Source of the DNA: Nakazawaea peltata
Lineage: Eukaryota; Ascomycota; Pichiomycetes; Alaninales; Pachysolenaceae
DNA: 64,000 nucleotides
Direction: 5' to 3'
NCBI GenBank assembly: GCA_001599355.1
Contig: BCGQ01000002.1
Location: 1,415,909 to 1,479,908, forward strand
Shown here: one piece after another, positions 9,835-18,978 of the stretch
Layout: the number at the start of each line of letters is the position of its first letter
Position numbering within the stretch: the first letter of the stretch is position 1
Notes under the pieces: generated by a model
The model's input: the letters and a program-made list of their open reading frames with translations, nothing else
Databases searched by the model: none
What the model was told of the DNA's origin: nothing
Made by a program: the position numbers and the translations under genes

Positions 9835-12800
9835 TTATACAAGAAGATTATGATCTAAACAATGACATCCACAACCACTTGGGCATTCCACCTCTTTAGA
9901 GACAGCCCACCATTCAGATGCACACTCAGCATGAAGGATATGTGTGCAATTGGAGCACGCAAATAATCTCTTGTTCACCAATAATCCACAGTAATTACAT
10001 ACTTGAGGTTTGGCCCTGGAAGAGACATACATTGGTTCGATTTGAAGTGATGAAGATGGCAGCGGAGAGTTAGCAAAACTGCTGGAATCATCAGGTTTCA
10101 CATATCCGATCAAACCTCTGTGAACGTCATATTCAGATCCCAATGGTGAAGGGTCATGTTTGTTACTTGGATAATTGAACTTTAATACTTTTACACGGCT
10201 AGCGTGTAACCCCCACAGGTATAATAATGACAGATATTCTTCTCTGTAGCGTTTGAGCTTGATTGGATCAATGGAGTCTAACATTTTCATGGCATATGAA
10301 GTGTCGAAAAGATCGAACTGTTCTTCATGTAATACCAGAACTTTGACTCTTGGGATTTCCAAATCAGAAGGGGGTTGAGAAGTATGACCATGAGAGGGGT
10401 GATGAAGGTTTTGGAAGTTCGACATCATTAATGTGGATTGAGACATCGGGAATCTAGTAGAATTGATGCTCGAATGTCTGTCGTCTCTCATAGAGATCCC
10501 TGACACGGAATGATTATGAGAAAAATACGATAATGAGGCCGAAGATGGGGCTCGGTGATGAGACATCCCACTCTGACCAGAAACCATCATATTGGAATTT
10601 TCACTTATACTTTCCCGATGCAATGAATAAGGAGAAGAAGGAATTTGTTTACGGAAATACCCTGGCAGACGATCCGGAGACAGAGATTTAAAACTATGCA
10701 GCTCAAACGACGACATTGAGCTGGCTATTGACCCGATTCTCAGTTGACTGGATGGTTGATGAGGGAAATAAGACGAAGTAGAAGGCATGCGTGCCATACT
10801 GGCACTCACACTACCACTAATAATTCCAGACAGCCTCGAAACGGAGCTATCCGACAAACTAAACAGCACTGTATTACCCCCAAAATGAGAAGATTTTTTA
10901 TGCCTGGAACTTTCTCCAGATGATTTCTTATATGGTACATGGATGGCCACGGATGTGTCCATACGATTATCTTGATTCTCAAATAATATACAACTTAACA
11001 TCAGTAACATTTGTATGTCCTGTCTACTTTCGTAATACTCGAACAATTTCTTAGTGAGCCATTTACCCCCAAATGGATGAGATCCCCAATAAAATCTAAA
11101 GAGCTTGGCCTCTTCCAGATCGGCTTGGGTGCTTTGTAAGAAATGTCCAAAGAGTTTGTTATTAGCGACCAGTTGCTGTTGCATTAGTTCGTCCTCTAGC
11201 TCTACATCTTTGGTGAGAATTACACTAAGAAGTCTCCAACAGTCCAGAATATCATGATAACCGAATCTCTCAGCGACAAATGAGTTATGTCTGGCCAACA
11301 TTTCAGGACTATCACCCAAAATACGGTACTCAAATGCCAATTCCATCTTTGCTGGAATCAAATGACGTAAATCATGAATTCTGACTATATTTCTGATTCT
11401 ACTAGACCCTAAATAGCGTCCATCAGTAGATTTAGAAGCATGAGAAAGTGCTGTTCCCGTAGTAGCATCACCTCCCCCGCCTCCAGGAGTATCAGAAAGT
11501 CCTCCGAATCTCTTCTGAGCTCTAGATCTCACCCCATATCCAATTCCAATGTTTTTATTCAAGAATCGAGAAAGTCTAGGTACTTCATCTTCGAGAATTT
11601 CATCGAAATCGTTGGAAAGTGAGTCTGAATCTGAATCATTGGAGTCTGAGTCAGAGGAATCGTCTAATCTGGACATTTTCTTCAGTGTTTTCAGTGTCTT
11701 AGCAAGTGTTCCCGTCAATCCGAACCCTTGTTGGTCAAATTTCAACATAGCAGTCTTGGGTTTCTCTACTTGGGGGATGAAAAAACACACTAAATGACCA
11801 CTTGCAGTCCAAATGGCTCCACAACCTTTAGGAACAGGAGTCGAATCGAATCCTAATTCGGTATTAGTGGTATCAGGAGCTGTTCCGGACTTATTTTGGG
11901 CCCCTGCCATGAGAAGATCGTCTTCCTCATCGTCTTCTTCTTCCTCTTCTTCCTCCGATGTAGCTGATGTCATGCTAATCTCATCGGCAACATCGAAATT
12001 GTCCTCATATGGAATCTCGAATGGATCCAACATCAATGCTTCATCTCCGTTCTCAACAAGAAGGTTTGCCAAATCCAATTTCTCTCCCATCAAGAACCGG
12101 AGACAAGTCTCAAGACAAAACTTGTGTCGTTCATGATATTTGGAGACGATTTCTCGTAATCCCAGAGTGATCTCCAGGTGTTTCTCGGAAGAGAGATCGT
12201 GGCTTTCTTCTATATGGAATTGAGGAGGCTCAGAAGCTGAAGGGTATCCTCTTGGGAAGACCAGTTCGACTCTGATGAAGATGAGATCTTCTTTAGAAGG
12301 GGTATCATCTGTGGAATTTGGGGGGTTAGACGGGTTACTGTTGGTGGGGTTACTGGTGCTACTATTACCGGAATTAGTGTTACTGGTAGGGCCGGGGTTA
12401 ACTACATCTACACTTCCCCATGGCCCCATCAAAGATAATATCAAGTTCCCTGTAGATACAGAAATCCTCTCAAATCTAATTTTAGGAAATTTATGACCAA
12501 CCATACTGACTTCTTCTCCGAAATTCAACACCTGCTCTTCATTACCTTCGAAGATATTACGAGAGATTTGGGTAGCTGGGTTCAGAGAACGACCTATTCT
12601 CACACCAGAAATCCAATTCAATTGTTGTTTAGCAAGAGCTCCTACACCTGAGGCAGCAGAAGCAGGGGCAGTAGAAGCTGTGGCAGAGGATAATCTCATC
12701 CTCGATGCCATATATTGGTTACTGGTAGCTGCATTTATAGCAGCCATAATCTCGTCCTGCTCCTCATTAGTTTCAGTAGAAGAGGTAGGAGTCGATGGGA

Positions 12801-13929
12801 GGGGTTCATCTCTATAAGTAATATAATTGTACGAGGGTAATTTCTTGCCTGAAGGTAGAGGGAGGCTCCGTTGGAAGTTGGCTTGCTCGTAGAAATCATC
12901 ATTAAGCGGCCAAAGTCTCAAATCGCAGTCCTTTGACCATGTCACAAGCTGGAATTCTCGGTCATCTACTTCACTATTTGGAGTATGTCTTTCACGCCAA
13001 AGGAAATCTTTGACAGGCTCACTATGGCCTTTAAAGATATAAGAAGGTTTTAATTTGGAAACTCCGGTCTGGTCTTTGTAATCTACGATGAAGACCGAGT
13101 TATTTCCACCCAGAGAAGGCATAATTCCACAAGAAGACTCGCCAAATGGTAAATGACGAGCTCTATTTACGGGGAAATCGGTATTTATAGTATATACAGG
13201 CTCCTCAATGCTCTTGTTGTAATCCCAGAACTTGACTGTCATGTCATGAGAACAAGAAATGATCTCGGTCTCGTATAATCGACCAAAATCAAGCCCATTT
13301 ATTCCTCTAGTATGAGCATTGATCTTATGTACCGGGATGGAACCTTTTCTGGTATCCCAGACATAGAAATAGTTATCGTGAGCACTCAGAAGAGTGTATG
13401 GGTTGATGAAATTCCATTTCACCTGCGAACTTCCAGCCTTCCAATCGGCAAATTTATGGACGGGTCTTCGAGAAGTTCGAAGGTCCCATACAGTGACAAA
13501 AGTATCGACACTACAAAGCAGGAGCAACTCAGGGTCTATGGGATGGAAGTTGATATCGGTAACAGCCCTGGAATGTCCATGTAAAACATGCTCTATGGCA
13601 TTATCGGCGACCCCACGGGCTAAATTCCATACCATCAGTTTCTGATTCGAGGTCGAGACCACCCACGAGGGTTTGACATTGCCATGGGGCGACCATTGAA
13701 CGTCGGCGACTTCCCAAGATGTCACGTGATGTAACCATCTCGGTTCTGAAAACGGGTCATCCAAATCTATCACATATAAACCCCTTCTGCCTGCTAGCAC
13801 GGCGTCTCTTCCATTGGGAGCTAAGGACATGGCGCCAATATCACCGTCCACTCTAAGAGAGAGGGTATTTTCGAAGGTTGTTGAGTCGAAGGGGGACATC
13901 ATTGAGGGGGATGATGATCGTAGGGGCAT
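9835..13929 (-). CDS. MTC5: SEA complex subunit Mtc5/Sea3 (WDR59-type WD40-RWD-RING protein)
   Basis: This 1364-residue protein starts at the ATG at 13929. The domain order is diagnostic. A WD40 propeller covers about residues 25-360 (for example VWDLRTSRRPVHKF and VKFWDYNKSIEEP). An RWD domain follows near 480-640 (PKIRFERISVS...RVELVFPRGYPSASEPPQF). Then come a long region with Asp/Ser-rich stretches and a C-terminal RING-like zinc module with paired cysteines (CNYCG, CSNC, HAEC, CPSGCGCHC). WDR24/Sea2 lacks the RWD, so WDR59/Sea3 is the better call. The SEA (GATOR) complex at the vacuole controls TORC1 in response to amino acids. Mid-protein Ser-rich segments are longer than in S. cerevisiae Mtc5 (about 1150 residues). 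Confidence 0.9.
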   Translation of the reverse strand: MPLRSSSPSMMSPFDSTTFENTLSLRVDGDIGAMSLAPNGRDAVLAGRRGLYVIDLDDPFSEPRWLHHVTSWEVADVQWSPHGNVKPSWVVSTSNQKLMVWNLARGVADNAIEHVLHGHSRAVTDINFHPIDPELLLLCSVDTFVTVWDLRTSRRPVHKFADWKAGSSQVKWNFINPYTLLSAHDNYFYVWDTRKGSIPVHKINAHTRGINGLDFGRLYETEIISCSHDMTVKFWDYNKSIEEPVYTINTDFPVNRARHLPFGESSCGIMPSLGGNNSVFIVDYKDQTGVSKLKPSYIFKGHSEPVKDFLWRERHTPNSEVDDREFQLVTWSKDCDLRLWPLNDDFYEQANFQRSLPLPSGKKLPSYNYITYRDEPLPSTPTSSTETNEEQDEIMAAINAATSNQYMASRMRLSSATASTAPASAASGVGALAKQQLNWISGVRIGRSLNPATQISRNIFEGNEEQVLNFGEEVSMVGHKFPKIRFERISVSTGNLILSLMGPWGSVDVVNPGPTSNTNSGNSSTSNPTNSNPSNPPNSTDDTPSKEDLIFIRVELVFPRGYPSASEPPQFHIEESHDLSSEKHLEITLGLREIVSKYHERHKFCLETCLRFLMGEKLDLANLLVENGDEALMLDPFEIPYEDNFDVADEISMTSATSEEEEEEEDDEEDDLLMAGAQNKSGTAPDTTNTELGFDSTPVPKGCGAIWTASGHLVCFFIPQVEKPKTAMLKFDQQGFGLTGTLAKTLKTLKKMSRLDDSSDSDSNDSDSDSLSNDFDEILEDEVPRLSRFLNKNIGIGYGVRSRAQKRFGGLSDTPGGGGGDATTGTALSHASKSTDGRYLGSSRIRNIVRIHDLRHLIPAKMELAFEYRILGDSPEMLARHNSFVAERFGYHDILDCWRLLSVILTKDVELEDELMQQQLVANNKLFGHFLQSTQADLEEAKLFRFYWGSHPFGGKWLTKKLFEYYESRQDIQMLLMLSCILFENQDNRMDTSVAIHVPYKKSSGESSRHKKSSHFGGNTVLFSLSDSSVSRLSGIISGSVSASMARMPSTSSYFPHQPSSQLRIGSIASSMSSFELHSFKSLSPDRLPGYFRKQIPSSPYSLHRESISENSNMMVSGQSGMSHHRAPSSASLSYFSHNHSVSGISMRDDRHSSINSTRFPMSQSTLMMSNFQNLHHPSHGHTSQPPSDLEIPRVKVLVLHEEQFDLFDTSYAMKMLDSIDPIKLKRYREEYLSLLYLWGLHASRVKVLKFNYPSNKHDPSPLGSEYDVHRGLIGYVKPDDSSSFANSPLPSSSLQIEPMYVSSRAKPQVCNYCGLLVNKRLFACSNCTHILHAECASEWWAVSKEVECPSGCGCHCLDHNLLV

Positions 13930-14066
13930 TGAGAATTCAATTGGGTGTTGATATGGGGTATTCAGATGGGGTACGGTGATGTTCTAGTAGTGAATACGGT
14001 AGTGTGGTAGTGTAAATTTACTCAAATATTTGGATTGAATTTTTGTCGTGTTTTTTTGCTCAATTG

Positions 14067-14076
14067 CCTAATTTGG
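14067..14076 (-). promoter_or_regulatory. Single Mcm1-type CArG box upstream of MTC5
   Basis: CCTAATTTGG fits CC(A/T)6GG exactly and lies about 140 bp upstream of the MTC5 ATG. It is similar in flanks to the cluster at 9692-9812. Confidence 0.45.
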
Positions 14077-14235
14077 AATACAGTACAAAGCCAAGAGTCG
14101 TGCATTTACCAAATATCCAGATCAGGAACTAATTGGGGGTTAGAATTGGGGGGATTGGGGGGTTCAGTTCATAGGATGAGTGGGATTATGTCATTGTACT
14201 ATTGAATCTACTCTAGTACTCCCTATTAGTTTTGC

Positions 14236-14350
14236 CTACCATCTCCTCCTACCATCTCCTCCTACCATCTCCTCCTACCATCTCCTCCTACCATCTCCTC
14301 CTACCATCTCCTCCTACCATCTCCTCCTACCATCTCCTCCTACCATCTCT
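14236..14350. repeat. 13-bp minisatellite, about nine copies
   Basis: The unit TACCATCTCCTCC repeats head-to-tail almost without change from 14236 to about 14350, and then degrades into CT-rich sequence. Its near-perfect copies suggest recent expansion or contraction. It lies between the GID11-like 3' end and the MTC5 promoter. Confidence 0.9.
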
Positions 14351-14535
14351 CTCTCTTTTCTATCCCTCTCGACTAACTCACCCTGCTCTTATCTTATCTG
14401 CTCTCATTACTGGTTCGAAATACTACATATTTCTCCCCTTCTCCCCTTCTCTACTTCTCTACTTCTCTACTCTCTACTATCTACATCAAATAAACTAATC
14501 CCTACATTAACTAATCCTAACTATACCATCCTCCC

Positions 14536-16678
14536 TTAACATATATCATAATTAGGGAAACATCTTCGACTCCATGAATCAATCTCCCATCTGAAAAGAC
14601 CTTTATCACATCCCACAAGAAGATGAGATTTCCCATTAGATGGGTCATAGTACCAATCAATACCATCGATATCCACCAGGGAGTCTTCATATATTGATCT
14701 CAACCGATAATCTGAGTCATCAATATCGGAATAACTAAGTCTTCTGCCAGTGAAATTCCTCGATACCACGAACAGACTGTTGGAATTATGGTAGAGATTG
14801 TCTGAGTTGGCTACATTTTGCAGTGTTTGCATTGACAATGAGAGAGGAGAACGACCAGGCGAACCAAGATCGATATCGTCACCCCAACTTTCTTCATAAT
14901 CGATATCACAAGCGTCTTCATCTTCTTCGTCTTCTCCGCCTTCTCCATAGTATCCCAATGTCTGTTGGATTGAGGTTGGAGAGAACGAGTTGGAGGTTGG
15001 AGCTGATGCTGCTTCCGATGGTCCCTCAGAAGCTCCTGCTGCTCTCTCATCATCCACTGATGAAGGAGACCTGAATCTGAACCTCAAATTACTCGTTTCC
15101 ACAGCCCCAAAACTACTACTACGATTATGTATATGCTGAGGTACTTTGTACGAAGTGATCCCGTTCGAATGGTAAAGGTAATCATAGTCGATATTGTACC
15201 TGGTCATTTGATCCAGAGAGTCATTCAAGTTGGCAATCACACTCTTGTATTCCCTCACAAGAGCCTCTTGGTAAACTCCTCCCTCGGTTGAAACTGCCTC
15301 ATTATCACCTTCCTCTTTGTCTTCGGTTGACACAGCCTCACTTGGTTTAGAAAAGATATGTTTAGGCAACACAATCACCTGATGCTTCTCGTAATTCCTG
15401 GTGTCAACCATATGAACTCTGCCAGTATGCTCACTCAAGAACAACAAGTCGTCGGTTCCTCCACTGAACTTACAGCAGCGGAACAGCCCATGCAGAGACT
15501 TGGGTCTGGTCGAGTAAATGGTATGTAAGGGACGTCTATGGTTCCTGATATCGTAAACCAGAGATATCCCATCTTGGAAGACACAGCAGAACTGTTTTCC
15601 ATCTGCACTGAACAGGGTAGAAATCCCTGTATCAAAAGTGGTCTTGATACAGGTTTGTTTATGAGATGGGAGCGTTGGTTTTGTGCTAGGATTGGAGCTG
15701 GAGCCGGAACCTGCTGACCCCGATGACATACTTTGCTCATGCAATAACACTATCTGCTTGGAATCCCCACATGCAACAACCACCTTCTTATCCACCGGCG
15801 AATAACTGGCACTATTGACGGGAAATCCAAGAGCACTTTCCCCCATCACGGTGATATCGCCCCTGTTATTCAAATCACAGTGATAAAGCGAGTAATCGTT
15901 GTTGCATACCAAGGTGTTGTATCTATAATTGGAGCTCCTCTGGATCCCCACATGGTTGTTGATCAATGAGCCCACATTGACAGTGCTGTTTATGCCCAAT
16001 TCTTTATTGCAAATGTTAAGAAGACCCTTCATGTTATTGACGGTGGAGGTCCTGGAGGTGAGTGGTGAAGCGTACGGCAACGAGGAGGAGGGGGAATATG
16101 ATGAGGGTGCCACTCCTCCCGATACTATGACACCATCGAGCTCGGCAAAACACCGGGGTTGGAAATCCAACTTACTGTAATTGACGATCTTATTGGATTC
16201 GTAATCATAGCCGCGGATTTGGTCTTTACAGGTGAAGAGGACCCTAGTCGGGTGTTTGGATGACGACTGGACGAGGTCTCTTAACTGCCAATGACTGGAA
16301 AGTGGTTGGTTAGTATTTGATTGGGGGTGAAACAGGCCTCTGTGGGGAAATTTGGAGGGCATTTGGAGGGCATTTGGGTGGGCAGACTTACTTGATGGTG
16401 ATTTTGAGGTTGGTGAAATCGGATTCCCGCTTCAAGAAGCTCTCATTAGCGGTCTTTATGGATGATTTCTTTCGGTTGCTGAATAGGCGTTAGTATGGGA
16501 TGATTTGAGGTGGGTTTATTGCTGTCAAACGGCGGCTAAAGCGGTTGAAATTGGGCGGAGCGGAGGGGTAGATTGGGTGGGAAAGTGGGGGGGAGGTGAT
16601 GCTGGCGGTACCGTTGGATGATACTTACGTGCTGGTTAACCGACCATCTGTGCTTGTATTTAATGTCTCGATAGTCAT
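14536..16678 (-). CDS. GID11: GID11-like WD40/DUF2415 protein; three exons
   Basis: The coding sequence joins 16629-16678 (exon 1, MTIETLNTS...), 16392-16478 (exon 2) and 14536-16294 (exon 3), giving 631 residues. Both introns have GTAAGT donors and TACTAAC branch points, listed separately. Across the exon 2/3 junction the sequence reads KITI-NHWQLRDLV, which flows better than the unspliced start at 16362. The body is a WD-like propeller (SLVYDIRNHRRPLHTI, HMVDTRNYEKHQV) with a disordered acidic insert. It ends in a DUF2415-type segment (LLVGCDKGLFRWEIDSWSRRCF). S. cerevisiae YLR149C/Gid11 has this architecture and recruits N-Thr substrates to the GID ubiquitin ligase. The family assignment is from memory of that architecture; function here is inferred. 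Confidence 0.72.
16295..16391 (-). other. GID11-like intron 2 (97 nt)
   Basis: The donor GTAAGT begins at 16391. The branch point TACTAAC is followed within about 14 nt by the acceptor TTCCAG ending at 16295. Exon phase is kept (AA|T CAT TGG). Confidence 0.88.
16479..16628 (-). other. GID11-like intron 1 (150 nt)
   Basis: The donor GTAAGT begins at 16628. The branch point TACTAAC and acceptor ATTCAG end at 16479. The exon 1 ATG is at 16678 and phase is kept (AC|C AAC). Confidence 0.86.
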
Positions 16679-17535
16679 TTTGATGATGGGGTAGGAAGTG
16701 GTTTGGTTGTTATCTGGGAATTAAATAAAGTGCTTGCAGGATAGTAAAAGTAGGCAGGAGTGGGCAGGTGAAGGGCAGAAATCGGGCAGAAAAGACAAGA
16801 AATGTGGAAAAAGGTAGGAAAGAAAGGCAAGAAAGACAAGGAAAAAAGGTGAAAGAAAGGCACTAAAGGCAAGAAATGTGTGGAAAAGGTGGAAAAATAG
16901 TGGGAAAAGAGTGAAGCGAGGCAATCAAAAAAGGGCAATCAGAAAAGGGCAAGACAGGAAAGGCAGGTAAGGCAATCAACCATAGCAAGATTATTTGCTA
17001 TTCACAATACAATACGGTAGTTCTAGAGATGTCAGAGCATGATCTGACTCTACGATCTGACTCTATGGCCCGAATGTATGACCTGACTGCATGACCATAC
17101 TATCACCTGATATTATTGCTGTATTGCTCCCACTCTTCCTAATGATAACCAGCTCAGCTTGTCTGTTTTTTGTTTGTTTTTTGTTTATACTCTGCCCCCA
17201 CAATATTCTGCTTCGCCGCATGATCTGCCCTTATCTTCTCATATTCTGCTCCACTTGACTTCCCCTTTAATCACCTTCCCCTTTAAGTAATTTCTCCAAA
17301 TTTTCACCCTCAGTCCCCTTCCAGACCTAACTCGGCTAAAATCAGATCGATTCAACTCACTTCCACAACCTCATCGGATCATAAAATCACTTCTAGAGAT
17401 CTCCAAATCATTATCCTGGACATCTTAATTCCAGACCACTCAAAACAAGCATATCCCCCCTCTCAAAATTCCCCCCTTACTAACGGCTCTCTTCCCTAAG
17501 AAACCAATTTTAATAAGGGGCAGACTAACGGCAGA
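16679..17535. other. Divergent promoter region, GID11-like and GCR1-type genes
   Basis: This 857-bp region starts with a purine-rich, low-complexity tract (about 16740-16980, many GGCAAGAAA/GAAAGGCA copies). It continues as AT/CT-rich sequence. A TACTAAC at 17478-17484 with an AG at 17499-17500 resembles a 3' splice region just before the GCR1-type gene. No further gene is seen. Confidence 0.5.
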
Positions 17536-18840
17536 ATGGATCGCATAAAACAGTTGAGCAATCGGATTGATTCGCTAGAAAAAATGGTCATGCAACTCCA
17601 ACTGGATAGCTATCTGCGGCATGAGGAACTCAAGCAGTACATTTCAGCCACCTTCAATATGATCCAGGCCAATTCAAATCTGCCACAGCATTCGAACCCT
17701 TCGCCTGTGACGTTATTACCACAGGGGGTTCAAAATGGTGGACCTGAAGTTTCTCCGACTGCGGCGACTTCGTCTCAGGCAGGCATATTCAGGTCACATC
17801 CTCCTCCTCCGCCACCTCAGCACTTGCATCTGCAGCACATGCACCATCAGTCAATGAGTGGATCAATGTCCCCTCCTCTTCAAAATATGGCACAGCCGCA
17901 GCACCAATTACAGCATCCACCGCAAAAAAGATCACTGCGTCAGCAACTGCATCATCAACCGCATCATCAACCGCATCATCAACCGCATCACCAACTGCAT
18001 CAACCAGTTCAAGTTCCTCAACTCCCTCACTCACTTCCATCACTGCACCACCAGCAATCTCCACTACCTCCTCCACCTCCACCTCCACCACCTCCCCCAT
18101 CTCATCATCATCAACGTTCCCATTCAGGTCACCAACAACCGCAGCTCCAAATCATCGCCGCACATCCATCGGATTTCTCTTCCCAAAAAAATATCGTCCA
18201 TTTCAGACCTTTGGCTGGTCAAAATACCTCTCAACATATACAAAATGACGTCGACCAAGACCAATCTGGGATCCATGTCCAAGTCCAGGTCCATGGCCAA
18301 GCTAATGGCCACTCATTTGATAACATCATCAGCCATGAGCCTCCTCAGCAAATTAAGAAAATACCTCAACACCCCCCTTCTCCTCCAATTACCAACGGAT
18401 CATCTAGAGACAACGATCATATTGGGGAATCGGAGGACGACGAAGACGACGACCATGATGACAATGATGACAACGACGACGAGAATGACGACCCTGAGAA
18501 TAAACTCAACGTCCCATTGGTGTCGATTCGTAAATCTTTGGCTACTGTAGAAGAGATTTGGAAGGAATATTACTACGGTTTAGATGGTAACCCGTCGATT
18601 AAGTCTCTTGATGCCGTGTATGGTAAACGTTGGCGTGATAAGCAAAGAGATAGAACCTACTTCCGTCGTAAACGGATCTTCCGGTTCATCGAGAAATACA
18701 TGGAGATTTACAACGCTACCGAGAGTCAGCTGGTTCAATATTTGGAGAACTGTCGCCTAGATCCCACCACCGGCCGCAAGAAAACCTTGATGTGGTTGTA
18801 TACACATCTACCCCCTTTACAAGGGAAACGAGCATATTAG
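17536..18840 (+). CDS. GCR1/MSN1/HOT1-type transcription factor
   Basis: The ATG at 17536 starts a 434-residue protein. It has a short N-terminal coiled coil (residues about 1-40, IKQLSNRIDSLEKMVMQLQL). A long His/Gln/Pro-rich, disordered stretch follows, including HHQPHHQPHHQPHHQ and a run of Pro. Next is an acidic run (about residues 298-323). The C-terminal ~105 residues form a GCR1_C DNA-binding domain (SLATVEEIWKEYYYGLDG, KRWRDKQRDRTYFRRKRIFRFIEKY). Gcr1, Msn1 and Hot1 share this domain and regulate glycolytic, stress and filamentation genes. Coiled coil plus terminal domain fits Msn1 or Hot1 as well as Gcr1, so I give no symbol. It converges on the GATA gene, 138 bp apart. Confidence 0.85.
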   Translation: MDRIKQLSNRIDSLEKMVMQLQLDSYLRHEELKQYISATFNMIQANSNLPQHSNPSPVTLLPQGVQNGGPEVSPTAATSSQAGIFRSHPPPPPPQHLHLQHMHHQSMSGSMSPPLQNMAQPQHQLQHPPQKRSLRQQLHHQPHHQPHHQPHHQLHQPVQVPQLPHSLPSLHHQQSPLPPPPPPPPPPPSHHHQRSHSGHQQPQLQIIAAHPSDFSSQKNIVHFRPLAGQNTSQHIQNDVDQDQSGIHVQVQVHGQANGHSFDNIISHEPPQQIKKIPQHPPSPPITNGSSRDNDHIGESEDDEDDDHDDNDDNDDENDDPENKLNVPLVSIRKSLATVEEIWKEYYYGLDGNPSIKSLDAVYGKRWRDKQRDRTYFRRKRIFRFIEKYMEIYNATESQLVQYLENCRLDPTTGRKKTLMWLYTHLPPLQGKRAY

Positions 18841-18978
18841 TGAGCATTTTAATTTTATATATTGTATAATAGGAAGGAGTTAATGGGAAAAGGGGCGAGT
18901 AAATTTTATACCAGGGCCCCAAATTAAGCTTTATAGTTTAGATAATAATAATAGTACATGATATTATACATCAAAAAA

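Larger units (their letters stand above)
13930..14535. other. MTC5 promoter / 3' flank of the GID11-like gene
   Basis: This 606-bp interval contains a perfect CArG box CCTAATTTGG (14067-14076), a 13-bp tandem repeat at 14236-14350 and pyrimidine-rich sequence to 14470. No gene is apparent; the overlapping frames merely translate the repeat. Confidence 0.6.

Noticed and set aside
14405-14430. tRNA B-box-like sequence (GGTTCGAAAT)
   Set aside because: It lacks the closing C of the B box and no A box or cloverleaf could be built around it.
14180-14539. 119-codon frame with 13-residue repeats
   Set aside because: It only translates the 13-bp minisatellite; there is no independent evidence of a gene.
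16295-16362. Unspliced start of the GID11-like protein at 16362
   Set aside because: The segment is intronic under a model with consensus donor, branch point and acceptor, and it breaks the conserved N-terminus.
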